The notes beneath the pieces are model-generated. The model was given only the letters and a program-made list of their open reading frames with translations, was not told the DNA's origin and ran no database searches. 64,000 nt of DNA from Allobosea lathyri (GTDB lineage Bacteria; Pseudomonadota; Alphaproteobacteria; Rhizobiales; Beijerinckiaceae): assembly GCF_900108245.1 (NCBI RefSeq), contig NZ_FNUY01000001.1, forward strand, positions 806,001 to 870,000, read 5' to 3'. The position numbers and the translations under genes were made by a program. Position 1 is the stretch's first letter; each line of letters starts with the position of its first letter. Shown here piece by piece: positions 27,887 to 36,725 of the stretch.

Positions 27887-29485
27887 ATGGATCGCAGGAC
27901 ATTTCTGAAATCCGCGACGGGTGCCGGCGTGCTGGCCGCATCCAGCGGGCTGGCGATGCCAGCCTTGTCGCAAGGCGCGGCGGCCAAGACCCTGCGGTTC
28001 GTGCCGCAGGCGAACCTCGCCAATTTCGACCCGATCTGGGGGACGCAATATGTCGTCCGCAACGCGGCCGCGCTGGTCTGGGACACGCTTTACGGCATCG
28101 ATTCGAAGTTCCAGCCCCAGCGTCAGATGGTCGAGGGCGAGGAGGTCTCGTCGGACGGCCTGACCTGGACCTTCAAGCTGCGCTCCGGCCTGAAATTCCA
28201 TGACGGCACGCCCGTGCTCGCCAAGGACGTCGTCCAGAGCCTCAAGCGCTGGCAGGCCCGCGATCCGATGGGCCTGATGATCAAGGCGATCGAGAACGAG
28301 CTGGTGGCGGTCGACGATCGCAGCTGGAAGTGGTCGCTGAAGCAGCCCTACCCGAAGATGCTGCTGGCGCTCGCCAAGAACAACGCGCCGTGCTCCTTCA
28401 TCATGCCCGAGCGCATCGCCAAGACCGATCCGTTCACGCAGATCACCGAATATGTCGGCTCCGGCCCGATGAAGTTCGCCCGCGCCGAATGGGTGCCGGG
28501 CGCCAAGGCCGTGTTCGAGAAATTCGCCGATTACGTGCCCCGTTCCGAAAAAGCGGACTGGCTCGCCGGCGGCAAGAACATGCTGCTCGATCGCATCGAA
28601 TGGGTGATCATGCCCGATCCGGCGACGGCCTCGGCCGCCTTGCAGAACGGCGAGGTCGACTGGTGGGAGACGCCGCTGTCGGATCTCGTGCCGGTGCTCA
28701 AGGCCAACAAGAACCTGAATGTCGATATCGGCGATCCCCTCGGCAATATCGGCGCCTTCCGCATGAACCACCTGTTCCCGCCCTTCGACAATGTGAAGGT
28801 GCGCCGCGCGGTGCTGACCGCGCTGAATCAGGAAGACTACATGCGCTCGATCGTCGGCGACGACGACAAGCTCTGGAAGGCGCTGCCGAGCTTCTTCACG
28901 CCGGGCACCCCGCTCTACACCGAGGAGGGTGGCGATATCCTCAAGCAGCGCAATGTCGCGGCCGCCAAGAAGCTCCTGGCCGAGTCCGGCTACAAGGGCG
29001 AGCCTGTGGTCTGCGTCGTCGCGCAGGACATGTCCGCCACCAAGGCGATGGGCGACGTTACGGCCGAGCTCCTGAAGAGCATCGGCATGAACGTCGATTT
29101 CGTCGCCACCGACTGGGGCACGGTCGGCTCGCGGCGCGCCTCCAAATCGCCTCCGGGGCAGGGTGGCTGGAGCATGTTCCACACCTGGCATGCCGGCGCC
29201 GACTGCATCAACCCGTCCTCCTACACCGCGATCCGCGCCAATGCCGACAAGGCCTGGTTCGGCTGGCCCAACGTTCCCGCCGTCGAGACCGAGGTGACCA
29301 ACTGGTTCAACGCCAAGGACGTCGCCGAGGAAAAGGCGGCGATGGCCAGGCTCAACAAGGCGGCCATGGAAGAGGTCGTCTATGCCCCGACGGGCTTCTA
29401 CCTCGGCTACCAGGCCTGGCGGAAGAACGTCACGGGCGTGACCAGCGGCCCGCTGCCCTTCTTCTGGGGCGTCTCGAAAGCCTGA
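27887..29485 (+). CDS. ABC transporter substrate-binding protein, peptide type (SBP_bac_5)
   Basis: A 532-residue periplasmic binding protein of the DppA/OppA class. The N-terminus carries a twin-arginine signal: MDRRTFLKSATGAGVLAAS, with a cleavage site near PALSQ. The mature domain shows FDPIWGTQYVVRNAAALVWDTLY and LKFHDGTPVLAKDVVQSLKRW, usual for the family. The start is the ATG at 27887 with GGGGAG upstream. Two permease genes follow directly but no ATPase gene. It probably captures peptides or amino-acid derivatives for the neighbouring hydrolases; ligand unknown. Confidence 0.9.
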   Translation: MDRRTFLKSATGAGVLAASSGLAMPALSQGAAAKTLRFVPQANLANFDPIWGTQYVVRNAAALVWDTLYGIDSKFQPQRQMVEGEEVSSDGLTWTFKLRSGLKFHDGTPVLAKDVVQSLKRWQARDPMGLMIKAIENELVAVDDRSWKWSLKQPYPKMLLALAKNNAPCSFIMPERIAKTDPFTQITEYVGSGPMKFARAEWVPGAKAVFEKFADYVPRSEKADWLAGGKNMLLDRIEWVIMPDPATASAALQNGEVDWWETPLSDLVPVLKANKNLNVDIGDPLGNIGAFRMNHLFPPFDNVKVRRAVLTALNQEDYMRSIVGDDDKLWKALPSFFTPGTPLYTEEGGDILKQRNVAAAKKLLAESGYKGEPVVCVVAQDMSATKAMGDVTAELLKSIGMNVDFVATDWGTVGSRRASKSPPGQGGWSMFHTWHAGADCINPSSYTAIRANADKAWFGWPNVPAVETEVTNWFNAKDVAEEKAAMARLNKAAMEEVVYAPTGFYLGYQAWRKNVTGVTSGPLPFFWGVSKA

Positions 29486-29512
29486 CCTCGTAAACGGATT
29501 GAACGCGTCACG

Positions 29513-30454
29513 ATGCTAGCTTTTATTGTCAGACGGATCATTACGACCATCCCGGTGATGGCTTTCGTGGCGCTTTTCGTCTTCTCGTTGCTCTATATCG
29601 CGCCGGGAGACCCGGCCGCCGTCATCGCCGGCGACCAGGCCTCCCCCGCGGATGTCGAGAAGATCCGGTTGAGCCTCGGGCTCGACCGGCCCTATCTCGT
29701 CCGCTTCGCCGAATGGTCCTTCAGGGTGCTGCAGGGCGACCTCGGCACCTCCATCTTCACCTCGCTGCCGGTGACGCAACTCATCGCCCAGCGCATCGAG
29801 CCGACGCTGTCGCTGATGGTGCTGACGCTGATCTTCGCGGTGACGATTGCCGTGCCGATGGGCGTCATCGCGGCCTGGAAGGCCGGAACCTGGATCGACC
29901 GCTCGGCCATGGCCTTCGCGGTGCTCGGCTTTTCCGTGCCCGTCTTCGTCGTCGGCTATCTGCTCGCCTATGTCTTCGCGCTGAAGCTCGACTGGCTTCC
30001 CGTGCAGGGCTACACGCCATTGTCGGAAGGCTTCTGGCCCTGGCTGCGCAACCTGATCCTGCCCGCTGTCACGCTCGGCCTGGTCTATATCGCGCTGATC
30101 GCCCGCATCACCCGCGCTACCATGCTGGAAGTTCTCCAGCAGGACTATGTCCGCACCGCGCAGGCCAAGGGCGTCGGCCAGCGCGAGGTGCTGTTCCTGC
30201 ACGCGCTGAAGAATGCCGCGGTGCCGATCGTCACCATCATCGGCATCGGCATCGCCTTGCTGATCGGCGGCGCTGTCGTCACCGAGAGCGTCTTTGCCAT
30301 CCCTGGTCTCGGCCGCCTGACGGTCGATGCCATCCTGAGACGTGACTATCCGGTGATCCAGGGCGTCGTCCTGATGTTCAGCCTGGTCTACGTGCTCGTG
30401 AACCTGGTCATCGACCTGACCTATACGCTCGTCGATCCGAGGATACGCTATTGA
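29513..30454 (+). CDS. ABC transporter permease, DppB/OppB type
   Basis: A 313-residue permease with six hydrophobic segments. It opens LAFIVRRIITTIPVMAFVALFVFSL, has the extracytoplasmic motif IAPGDPAAVIAGDQAS, and a cytoplasmic EAA-like loop DYVRTAQAKGVGQREVLFLHALKNA near residues 210-235, which contacts the ATPase. It forms the membrane channel with the next gene, whose TTG start overlaps its stop. Confidence 0.93.
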   Translation: MLAFIVRRIITTIPVMAFVALFVFSLLYIAPGDPAAVIAGDQASPADVEKIRLSLGLDRPYLVRFAEWSFRVLQGDLGTSIFTSLPVTQLIAQRIEPTLSLMVLTLIFAVTIAVPMGVIAAWKAGTWIDRSAMAFAVLGFSVPVFVVGYLLAYVFALKLDWLPVQGYTPLSEGFWPWLRNLILPAVTLGLVYIALIARITRATMLEVLQQDYVRTAQAKGVGQREVLFLHALKNAAVPIVTIIGIGIALLIGGAVVTESVFAIPGLGRLTVDAILRRDYPVIQGVVLMFSLVYVLVNLVIDLTYTLVDPRIRY

Positions 30455-31362
30455 CCACGCAGACCTCCATGTCGGCTCCGGCCGGCCTCGCCACCGCCCC
30501 TGAGGTGATCGCGCCGCTCGCCGGCCGCTGGACCCGGTTCTTCCGCTATCTGCGCCGGCACCCTTCCGTCGCCATCGGCGGCTCCCTCCTCGTGCTGATG
30601 GCATTGATCGGCATCTTCGCGCCCCTGCTCTGGACGGTTGATCCGACCGCGATCGCAACCTCGCGGCGCACCCGCATTCCCTCCGAACTCTACTGGTTCG
30701 GCACCGACATGCTGGGCCGCGACATCTACTCCCGCGTCGTCTATGGCGCGCGGGTCTCGCTGCTGGTCGGCTTCAGCGTCGCCATCCTCTCCTCGATCGT
30801 CGGGTTGAGCATCGGGCTCTTTGCCGGTTTCGTGCGCATCGCCGATGGCATCGTGATGCGCATCATCGACGGCATGATGTCGATCCCGCCGATCCTGCTC
30901 GCCATCGCCCTGATGGCCCTGACGCGCGGCTCTGTGCAGAACGTCATCATAGCCATCACCATCGCCGAGATTCCGCGCGTGGCCCGGCTCGTGCGTGGCG
31001 TCGTGCTCTCGCTGCGCGAGCAGCCCTATGTCGAGGCGGCGATCGCCAACGGCGCCAGGACGCCGCGGATCATCTTCCGCCACATCCTGCCCAACACTTT
31101 CGCGCCGATGAGCGTGCAGGCGACCTATATCTGCGCCAGCGCCATGATCGTCGAGGCCATCCTGTCCTTCATCGGGGCCGGTATTCCGCCGGCGACGCCG
31201 TCCTGGGGCAACATCATGGCCGAGGGCAGGGCACTGTGGCAGGTCCGGCCGCACATCATCCTGTTCCCCGCGATCTTCCTCTCGATCACCGTGCTCGCGG
31301 TCAACCTGCTCGGCGACGGCCTGCGCGACTCGCTCGACCCCAGGCTCGCCAAAAGCATCTGA
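30451..31362 (+). CDS. ABC transporter permease, DppC/OppC type
   Basis: A 303-residue permease with an N-terminal cytoplasmic extension, the family motif YWFGTDMLGRDIYSRVVYGAR near residues 76-96, and an EAA-like loop (EAAIANGARTPRIIFRHILPN) near 195-215. The translation start is probably the TTG at 30451, which overlaps the previous stop; an ATG at 30469 is an alternative. It pairs with the permease at 29513. No DppD/DppF-type ATPase follows; the next gene is a hydrolase about 200 bp away. Confidence 0.92.
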   Translation: MTTQTSMSAPAGLATAPEVIAPLAGRWTRFFRYLRRHPSVAIGGSLLVLMALIGIFAPLLWTVDPTAIATSRRTRIPSELYWFGTDMLGRDIYSRVVYGARVSLLVGFSVAILSSIVGLSIGLFAGFVRIADGIVMRIIDGMMSIPPILLAIALMALTRGSVQNVIIAITIAEIPRVARLVRGVVLSLREQPYVEAAIANGARTPRIIFRHILPNTFAPMSVQATYICASAMIVEAILSFIGAGIPPATPSWGNIMAEGRALWQVRPHIILFPAIFLSITVLAVNLLGDGLRDSLDPRLAKSI

Positions 31363-31500
31363 CGCGAGCGCATCTGACGACCGGCCCTGGACGCCTCGAC
31401 AGGCAGTCCGTCAGAGCAACCCTACCCTCTCCCGCCGGCGCTTGACGCGCCGGCCATGCCCAGCCGAGCATCCCCACCATGCCTGACGCGCCATCCACCC

Positions 31501-31538
31501 TTTGCCGGGCCATCCTTTGCCGGGCCATCCTTCGCCGG
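31501..31538. repeat. Short tandem repeat, 15-bp unit
   Basis: The unit TTTGCCGGGCCATCC is present twice exactly (31501-31515, 31516-31530), with a partial third copy, TTCGCCGG, in the leader of the N-carbamoyl-D-amino-acid hydrolase gene. It ends about 20 bp before the start codon. Confidence 0.75.
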
Positions 31539-31558
31539 CACACGCGAGACCTCCTGCG

Positions 31559-32494
31559 ATGAGCCGCATCCTGACCGTCGCCGCAGCCCAGCTCGGCCCG
31601 ATCCAGCGCGATGAAAACCGCGCCTCCGCCGTTGCCCGCATGATCGCGCTGATGCGCCAGGCCAAGGGCCATGGCTGCGATCTCGTCGTCTTTCCCGAGG
31701 CCGCGCTGACCGCCTTCTTCCCGCATTGGTGGATGGAGAATGAGGACGAGATCGACTCCTATTTCGAGAGCGCCATGCCCTCGAACGAGACCGCGCCCCT
31801 CTTCGCGGAAGCGGTGCGGCTCGAAATCGGTTTCCATCTCGGCTATCCCGAGCTCGCCTTCGAGGACGGCCGCAAGCGCCGCTTCAACACGGCGATCCTG
31901 GTCGACAAGACGGGCACGATCGTCGGCAAGTACCGCAAGATCCATTTGCCGGGGCATCCCGACCACAAGCCGGCCAACCCGTTCCAGAATCTCGAGAAGC
32001 GCTATTTCGAGACCGGCAATCTCGGCTGGCCGGTCTGGCGCACCATGGATGCCAATATCGGCATGATGATCTGCAACGACCGGCGCTGGCCCGAGAGCTA
32101 TCGCACGATGGGCCTGCAGGATGTCGAGATGATCGTGCTCGGCTACAACACGCCCAAACACAATCCGCCGGCGCCCGACCATGATCGCCTCAGCAATTTT
32201 CACAACCAGCTCGTGATGCAGGCCGGCGCCTACCAGAACGCGACCTGGGTCGTCGGCGTCGCCAAGGCGGGGCTGGAGGCCGGCGTCGACCAGATCGGCG
32301 GCTCCTGCATCATCGCACCGACCGGCGAGGTCGTGGCGCAGGCTGTGAGCGAGGGCGACGAGCTGGTGATCGCCCGTTGCGATCTCGATCTCGGCAAAAG
32401 CTACAAGAACTCGACCTTCAATTTCGCCAGGCACCGCGAGCCGCAGGCCTATGGGCTGATCGTCGAGCGCAAGGGCGCGGTTGGGCCAACGTGA
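31559..32494 (+). CDS. N-carbamoyl-D-amino-acid hydrolase
   Basis: A 311-residue nitrilase-superfamily enzyme that removes the carbamoyl group from N-carbamoyl-D-amino acids, giving the D-amino acid, CO2 and ammonia. The Glu-Lys-Cys triad is visible in VVFPEAALTAFFPHWW (near 45-60), GKYRKIHLPGHP (near 120-131) and MMICNDRRWPESYRTMG (near 170-186). These stretches, and LGYNTPKHNPP, closely resemble the well-studied Agrobacterium D-carbamoylase from memory. The ATG at 31559 gives the family-like N-terminus; an in-frame start upstream would translate the tandem repeat. It lies in the D-amino-acid cluster between the importer and vapBC. Confidence 0.92.
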   Translation: MSRILTVAAAQLGPIQRDENRASAVARMIALMRQAKGHGCDLVVFPEAALTAFFPHWWMENEDEIDSYFESAMPSNETAPLFAEAVRLEIGFHLGYPELAFEDGRKRRFNTAILVDKTGTIVGKYRKIHLPGHPDHKPANPFQNLEKRYFETGNLGWPVWRTMDANIGMMICNDRRWPESYRTMGLQDVEMIVLGYNTPKHNPPAPDHDRLSNFHNQLVMQAGAYQNATWVVGVAKAGLEAGVDQIGGSCIIAPTGEVVAQAVSEGDELVIARCDLDLGKSYKNSTFNFARHREPQAYGLIVERKGAVGPT

Positions 32495-32529
32495 GTATGC
32501 GACTTGCCGGGAACAGGGGCAGGTTATAT

Positions 32530-32550
32530 GTATATCCTAATGGGATATAC
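32530..32550 (+). promoter_or_regulatory. Probable VapB/VapBC autoregulatory operator
   Basis: GTATATCC, five bases, GGATATAC: perfect 8-base inverted arms immediately before the GGAGGTG ribosome-binding site (32551-32557) of vapB. Position and symmetry fit the operator by which VapB-VapC complexes repress their own operon. Confidence 0.8.
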
Positions 32551-32561
32551 GGAGGTGTCCG

Positions 32562-32798
32562 ATGGTAGCGACCACAAAACTTTTCATGACCAACCGCAGC
32601 CAGGCCGTGCGCCTGCCTAAGGAACTCGCCTTTCCGCCGGAGGTGACCGAGGTCGAGATTATCAGACAGGGCTCGGGCGTTCTCATCGTGCCGAAAGGCA
32701 AAAGCTGGGACGACTATTTCGATCGGGGAACGCGGGCCAGCGACGACTTTATGGTGGAGCGCGTCCAGCCACCGGCCGATGAGCGGGAGCCGCTGTGA
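32562..32798 (+). CDS. vapB: VapB-type antitoxin (AbrB/SpoVT fold)
   Basis: A 78-residue protein with an AbrB/MazE-like [14 protein letters not shown] DNA-binding domain: TKLFMTNRSQAVRLPKELAF near residues 5-24, then EVEIIRQGSGVLIVPKG. The acidic, proline-rich tail (SWDDYFDRG...PPADEREPL) would bind and block the toxin. A strong GGAGGTG precedes the start and an inverted-repeat operator lies before that. It overlaps vapC by 4 bp. Confidence 0.92.
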   Translation: MVATTKLFMTNRSQAVRLPKELAFPPEVTEVEIIRQGSGVLIVPKGKSWDDYFDRGTRASDDFMVERVQPPADEREPL

Positions 32799-33196
32799 CG
32801 CTCACCCATATGCTCGATACCAATATCTGCATCTATGTGATGCGAGATCGGGATCCGATTCCGAGGGACCGCTTCCTCGTCCTCGACGGCAAAATATGCA
32901 TTTCGAGCGTCACAGTGGGGGAACTCGCCTATGGCGCAGAGAAATCGGAGCGCCGGCGTCAGAATCTCGACGAACTCGACGTATTCCTTTCGCGGGTCAC
33001 GGTTCTGCCTTTCGACGAGGCGGCTGCGCGCCATTATGGCCAGCTCCGTACTGAACTTGAGCGGGCCGGAACGCCCTGCGGCCCCTACGACACCCAGATC
33101 GGCGCCCATGCCCGAAGCGAAGGCCTGATCATCGTCACCAACAACCGCCGGGAATTCGACCGTATGCCCGGCTTGCGCGTCGAGAATTGGGTCTGA
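32795..33196 (+). CDS. vapC: VapC-type PIN-domain toxin
   Basis: A 133-residue PIN-domain ribonuclease. The metal-binding acidic residues are visible: MLDTNICIYVMRDR (Asp near residue 6), VTVGELAYGAEKS (Glu near 42), and GPYDTQIGAHARSEGLIIVTNN (Asp near 98 and the asparagine pair). VapC toxins usually cleave initiator tRNA or rRNA and are neutralised by the adjacent VapB. It begins in the antitoxin stop region, the normal coupling. It is an accessory module within a catabolic cluster and is followed closely by the deacetylase gene. Confidence 0.93.
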   Translation: MTLTHMLDTNICIYVMRDRDPIPRDRFLVLDGKICISSVTVGELAYGAEKSERRRQNLDELDVFLSRVTVLPFDEAAARHYGQLRTELERAGTPCGPYDTQIGAHARSEGLIIVTNNRREFDRMPGLRVENWV

Positions 33197-33251
33197 TGAT
33201 GCCGCTTCCGTCCCGCAAATCCATTTCGAAGCCAGCCTGAGAGGACCCACC

Positions 33252-34415
33252 GTGACCCATGATCTCATCCTGAAGGGCGGCCGGGTCATCGACCCCTCGC
33301 AGAACCATGACGGCGTCCTCGACGTCGCCTTCACCGACGGCAAGGTCTCGGGCTTCGGCAAGGACCTCAAAGGCGCCACGGAAATCCGCGACGTCTCCGG
33401 CTACATCGTTTCGCCCGGCCTGATCGACCTGCATACCCATGTCTATTGGGGCGGCACCTCGCTGGGCATCGACGCCGACGAGTTCTGCCGCGCCTCGGGC
33501 GTCACCACCTCCGTCGACACCGGCAGCGCCGGGCCGGGCAACTGGCCGGGCTTCCGCAAGCACGTCATCGAGAAGAGCCAGGCGCGTATCCTCGCCTATC
33601 TCCACGTTTCGCATGCCGGCATCTATGGCTTCGACCATCGCGTCATGGTCGGCGAGAGCGGCGATCTGCGGATGATGAACCCGATCGATACCGTCGAGGT
33701 CGCCGACAAGAATCGCGATCTGATCGTCGGCATCAAGGTGCGTGTCGGCCTGCATGCCTCGGGCAATTCCAGCACCGTGCCGCTCAACATCGCGCTGCAG
33801 GTCGCCAACGAGGTCGGCATGCCCCTGATGTGCCATATCGACCATCCGCCTCCGTCCTATGAGGAGGTCATCAACATGCTCAGGCCGGGCGATGTGCTGA
33901 CCCACGCCTTCCGCCCCTTCCCGAACGCCCCGGCGACCGCGCAGGGCACGATCAAGCCGGAGGTGCTGGCGGCCCGCAAGCGCGGCGTCATCTTCGACAT
34001 CGGCCATGGCAAGGGCTCGTTCTCGTTCAAGACGACGCGCGCCATGCTGGCCAACGGCTTCGAGCCCGATGTGATCTCGTCGGACGTTCACAAGCTCTGC
34101 ATCGATGGCCCGGCCTATGACCAGGTCACCACCATGTCGAAATTCCTCGTCATGGGCATGAGCCTCAAGAATGTCATCGCGGCCTCGACCGTGAATGCGG
34201 CGATGGCGCTGAAGCGCCCGGAATACGGCTCGCTCAAGGTCGGTTCGCTTGGCGACGCGACGATCCTGACGATCAAGGAAGGCAAGTTCGACTATGTCGA
34301 CGTGGTCGGCGAGCATCTGATCGGCGACAGGAAGATCGCCTCCGAGGGCGTCGTCCTGAAGGGCAAGTGGTGGCATCCGAAGCGCTCGCGCAAATTCGCC
34401 GCCGTGCAGGGCTGA
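33252..34415 (+). CDS. Amidohydrolase/deacetylase-family metallohydrolase
   Basis: A 387-residue amidohydrolase-superfamily enzyme. The binuclear metal site is visible: GLIDLHTHVYWGG near residues 57-69, a candidate carboxylated lysine in VGIKVRVGLHA near 160, MCHIDHPPP near 195, DIGHGKGSFSF near 253-263, and VISSDVHKL with the catalytic aspartate near 278. It belongs to the dihydroorotase-like group annotated as amidohydrolase/deacetylase; relatives act on N-acyl amino acids or cyclic imides. Exact substrate unknown; in this context a modified D-amino acid is plausible. It has a GTG start with GAGAGGA before it. Confidence 0.85.
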   Translation: MTHDLILKGGRVIDPSQNHDGVLDVAFTDGKVSGFGKDLKGATEIRDVSGYIVSPGLIDLHTHVYWGGTSLGIDADEFCRASGVTTSVDTGSAGPGNWPGFRKHVIEKSQARILAYLHVSHAGIYGFDHRVMVGESGDLRMMNPIDTVEVADKNRDLIVGIKVRVGLHASGNSSTVPLNIALQVANEVGMPLMCHIDHPPPSYEEVINMLRPGDVLTHAFRPFPNAPATAQGTIKPEVLAARKRGVIFDIGHGKGSFSFKTTRAMLANGFEPDVISSDVHKLCIDGPAYDQVTTMSKFLVMGMSLKNVIAASTVNAAMALKRPEYGSLKVGSLGDATILTIKEGKFDYVDVVGEHLIGDRKIASEGVVLKGKWWHPKRSRKFAAVQG

Positions 34416-34440
34416 GCTGGAACGCGTAAATGCGACCGCG

Positions 34441-34965
34441 ATGACGAAAGCAGCCGCAGCGGGGCAGGGAGCTGTCTGGCGTGCCATGACGCCGGCCGAT
34501 CTGGCGGATGTCATGACAATCGCCGCAAAGGTTCACCCGGCCTATCCGGAGGAGGAGGCGGTCTTCGCCGAGCGCCTTCTTCTGTCGCCCTCCGGCTGTC
34601 TTTGCCTCGGGGATGGCGGGCGCCTTGTTGGCTACATCGTGAGCCACCGCTGGCGGCTCGGTCAGCCGCCAGAGCTGAACACGCTTCTGGGTGCCATCCC
34701 GGAGGATGCATCGAGTTGGTACATCCACGACCTCGCGCTTTTGCCGACGTCGCGTGGCCGAGGGGCGGCGGAGCAGGTGGTCCGGCGCCTTGCTGATCTG
34801 GCGCTGGAGGCGCGCTGCTCCAGCCTCTCGCTGGTCGCGGTCAACCAGTCGCTCGGCTTCTGGCAGCGCCAGGGCTTTCAGGCCGTGCAGGACGCCGCGC
34901 TCGACCGCAAGCTCGCAAGCTATGACGATACCGCGTGCTACATGGTGCGCGAACTGAATGCCTGA
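34441..34965 (+). CDS. GNAT-family N-acetyltransferase
   Basis: A 174-residue acetyltransferase. Motif A is IHDLALLPTSRGRGAAEQVVRRLADLAL near residues 97-124, followed by LSLVAVNQSLGFWQRQGFQAV, a typical motif B. The start lies 26 bp after the deacetylase, so it is likely co-transcribed. It may acetylate an amino-acid intermediate or protect against a toxic one; this is inference. Confidence 0.85.
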   Translation: MTKAAAAGQGAVWRAMTPADLADVMTIAAKVHPAYPEEEAVFAERLLLSPSGCLCLGDGGRLVGYIVSHRWRLGQPPELNTLLGAIPEDASSWYIHDLALLPTSRGRGAAEQVVRRLADLALEARCSSLSLVAVNQSLGFWQRQGFQAVQDAALDRKLASYDDTACYMVRELNA

Positions 34966-35007
34966 CGTGAAACGCGCCGCAAATGCGGGCTGGATGAGGA
35001 GACGCCG

Positions 35008-35466
35008 ATGAGCGCCGAACAGAAGTTGAAAGAGCTTGGCCTGGCCTTGCCGCAGGTCGCCTCGCCGATGGCGAACTATGTCCGCTTCAAGCGGGTGGGC
35101 GATGTCGTCTATCTCTCGGGCCAGGGCCCCCGCCTTCCCGACGGCACCATGGCGACCGGCAAGGTCGGCGGCGACGTCACCACAGCGCAGGCCTATGAGC
35201 ATGCCAAGCTGGTCGGGCTCGGCCTGCTGGCGGCGATGAAGGAAGCCGCCGGCTCGCTCGACAAGGTCGAGGTCATCAAGCTGCTGGGCATGGTCAACGG
35301 GGTGCCGGAATTCGGCGAGCAGCCCCAGGTCATCAACGGCTGTTCGGATCTGCTGGTCGCGGTGCTCGGCGAGAATGGCCGCCATGCCCGCTCGGCCGTG
35401 GGCATGGGCTCGCTGCCCGGCAATATCACCGTCGAAATCGAAGTCATCATCAAGGTGCTGCCGTGA
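35008..35466 (+). CDS. RidA (YjgF/YER057c/UK114) family protein
   Basis: A 152-residue protein of the RidA superfamily, which forms trimers and hydrolyses reactive enamines or imines released by PLP enzymes. The C-terminal motif ARSAVGMGSLPGNITVEIEVI keeps the family's key arginine, but positions that are Cys and Glu in E. coli RidA are replaced, so this is probably a Rid subgroup other than archetypal RidA. A PLP-dependent enzyme gene overlaps its stop by 4 bp, which fits a deaminase-partner role. Confidence 0.9.
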   Translation: MSAEQKLKELGLALPQVASPMANYVRFKRVGDVVYLSGQGPRLPDGTMATGKVGGDVTTAQAYEHAKLVGLGLLAAMKEAAGSLDKVEVIKLLGMVNGVPEFGEQPQVINGCSDLLVAVLGENGRHARSAVGMGSLPGNITVEIEVIIKVLP

Positions 35467-36539
35467 CCGCGCTCGCAGAAGAAATCGCCCGCGTCTACGG
35501 GACGCCGGCCGTCGTCATCGATCTCGACAAGGTCGAGACCAATATCGCGCGCCTGCAGGCCGCCTGCGATGCGGCCGGCGTCGCCAACCGCCCCCATATC
35601 AAGACGCATAAATCGCCGGAACTGGCGCGCCTCCAGCGGGAGGCCGGCGCACGCGGCATCACCTGCCAGAAGCTGGGCGAGGCCGAAATCATGGCCGATG
35701 GCGGGATGGACGACATCCTGATCAGCTACAACATTCTCGGCGAGGAGAAGCTCGGACGCCTCGGCGCCTTGCAGCGTCGGGTCCGCATGATCGTGGCGGC
35801 CGACAACCCCGTCACCATCGCCGGCCTGCCGAGCGCGGCGGCGATCGCCGGGCGCGATCTCGAAGTCGTGGTCGAATGCGACACCGGCCGCAAGCGCGCC
35901 GGCGTGGAGACGCCGGCCGAGGCTGTCGAACTGGCGAAGATGATCGCGGGCTCGAAGGGACTGACCTTCGCGGGCTTCCTGATGTATCCGCCCGAGGATG
36001 GCTGGGAGCGCACGCAGATATTCCTCGACACTGCCAATGCCGGCCTGCGCGATGCGGGGCTGGAAGCCGGCATCATCTCGACCGGCGGCTCGCCCAATAT
36101 CCCCAATATAGGCAAGCTGAAGGGCTCGACCGAGCACCGCGCCGGCACCTCGATCTTCAACGACAGGATGCAGGTCGCAGCCGGCGTCGCCAGCCTCGAC
36201 GATTGCGCCCTGACCGTCTACGCGACTGTGGTGAGCCGGGCGGGACCAGAGCGCGGCATCCTCGATTCAGGCTCCAAGACCCTGACGAGCGACACCGGTG
36301 GCCTCGAAGGCCATGGCTACATCCTCGAATATCCGGCTGCGAAGATCGCCCGCTTTGCCGAGGAGCATGGCTTCCTCGACCTTGCGGCCAGCAATGAGCG
36401 GCCCAATGTCGGCGAGGTCGTGCGGATCATCCCCAACCATGTCTGCGTCGTCGTCAACATGGTCGACCGGCTGATCACCGTGCGCGGCGACAAGCTGATC
36501 GGAGAGCTGCCGGTGGCGGCGCGAGGCAAGCTGACCTGA
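35463..36539 (+). CDS. DSD1-family PLP enzyme (D-serine dehydratase / D-threonine aldolase-like)
   Basis: A 358-residue fold-type III PLP enzyme. The N-terminal alanine-racemase-like barrel holds the cofactor lysine in RPHIKTHKS (Lys47 likely), and STGGSPNIPN is the phosphate-binding region. The C-terminal HVC in IPNHVCVVVNM, near residues 326-328, matches the His-x-Cys metal site of eukaryotic-type D-serine dehydratases. These enzymes cleave D-threonine/D-3-hydroxy amino acids or dehydrate D-serine; which applies is not decidable here. GTG start overlapping ridA by 4 bp. It ends the + strand cluster and is followed by a hairpin terminator. Confidence 0.88.
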   Translation: MTALAEEIARVYGTPAVVIDLDKVETNIARLQAACDAAGVANRPHIKTHKSPELARLQREAGARGITCQKLGEAEIMADGGMDDILISYNILGEEKLGRLGALQRRVRMIVAADNPVTIAGLPSAAAIAGRDLEVVVECDTGRKRAGVETPAEAVELAKMIAGSKGLTFAGFLMYPPEDGWERTQIFLDTANAGLRDAGLEAGIISTGGSPNIPNIGKLKGSTEHRAGTSIFNDRMQVAAGVASLDDCALTVYATVVSRAGPERGILDSGSKTLTSDTGGLEGHGYILEYPAAKIARFAEEHGFLDLAASNERPNVGEVVRIIPNHVCVVVNMVDRLITVRGDKLIGELPVAARGKLT

Positions 36540-36591
36540 GTATCAGGCTGGCTTGAGCCGTGCTCAAACCACGACGCTATGATGCCGCAAG

Positions 36592-36631
36592 GGCTCCGGA
36601 ATTCTCAGTTCTGCAGAATTCTGGAGCCTTT
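36592..36631 (+). terminator. Hairpin terminator after the DSD1-family gene
   Basis: GGCTCCGGAATTCT (36592-36605) pairs with AGAATTCTGGAGCC (36615-36628) in a 14-bp stem with one G-T pair and a nine-base loop, followed by TTT. It lies about 50 bp after the last gene of the + strand cluster. Confidence 0.75.
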
Positions 36632-36725
36632 CACGATCGAATCCGAAGCTTGCACGGGCGACCGAGCGCGATCTCCTGGCCGCCGCCAGCTTGATGCCGG
36701 CCTGGATCGTCATCGTTCCAGACCA

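Noticed and set aside
27674..29191. A 505-codon - strand open frame opposite the first peptide-binding protein
   Set aside because: High GC third positions keep the opposite frame open; the translation resembles no protein, while the + strand has a signal peptide and family motifs.
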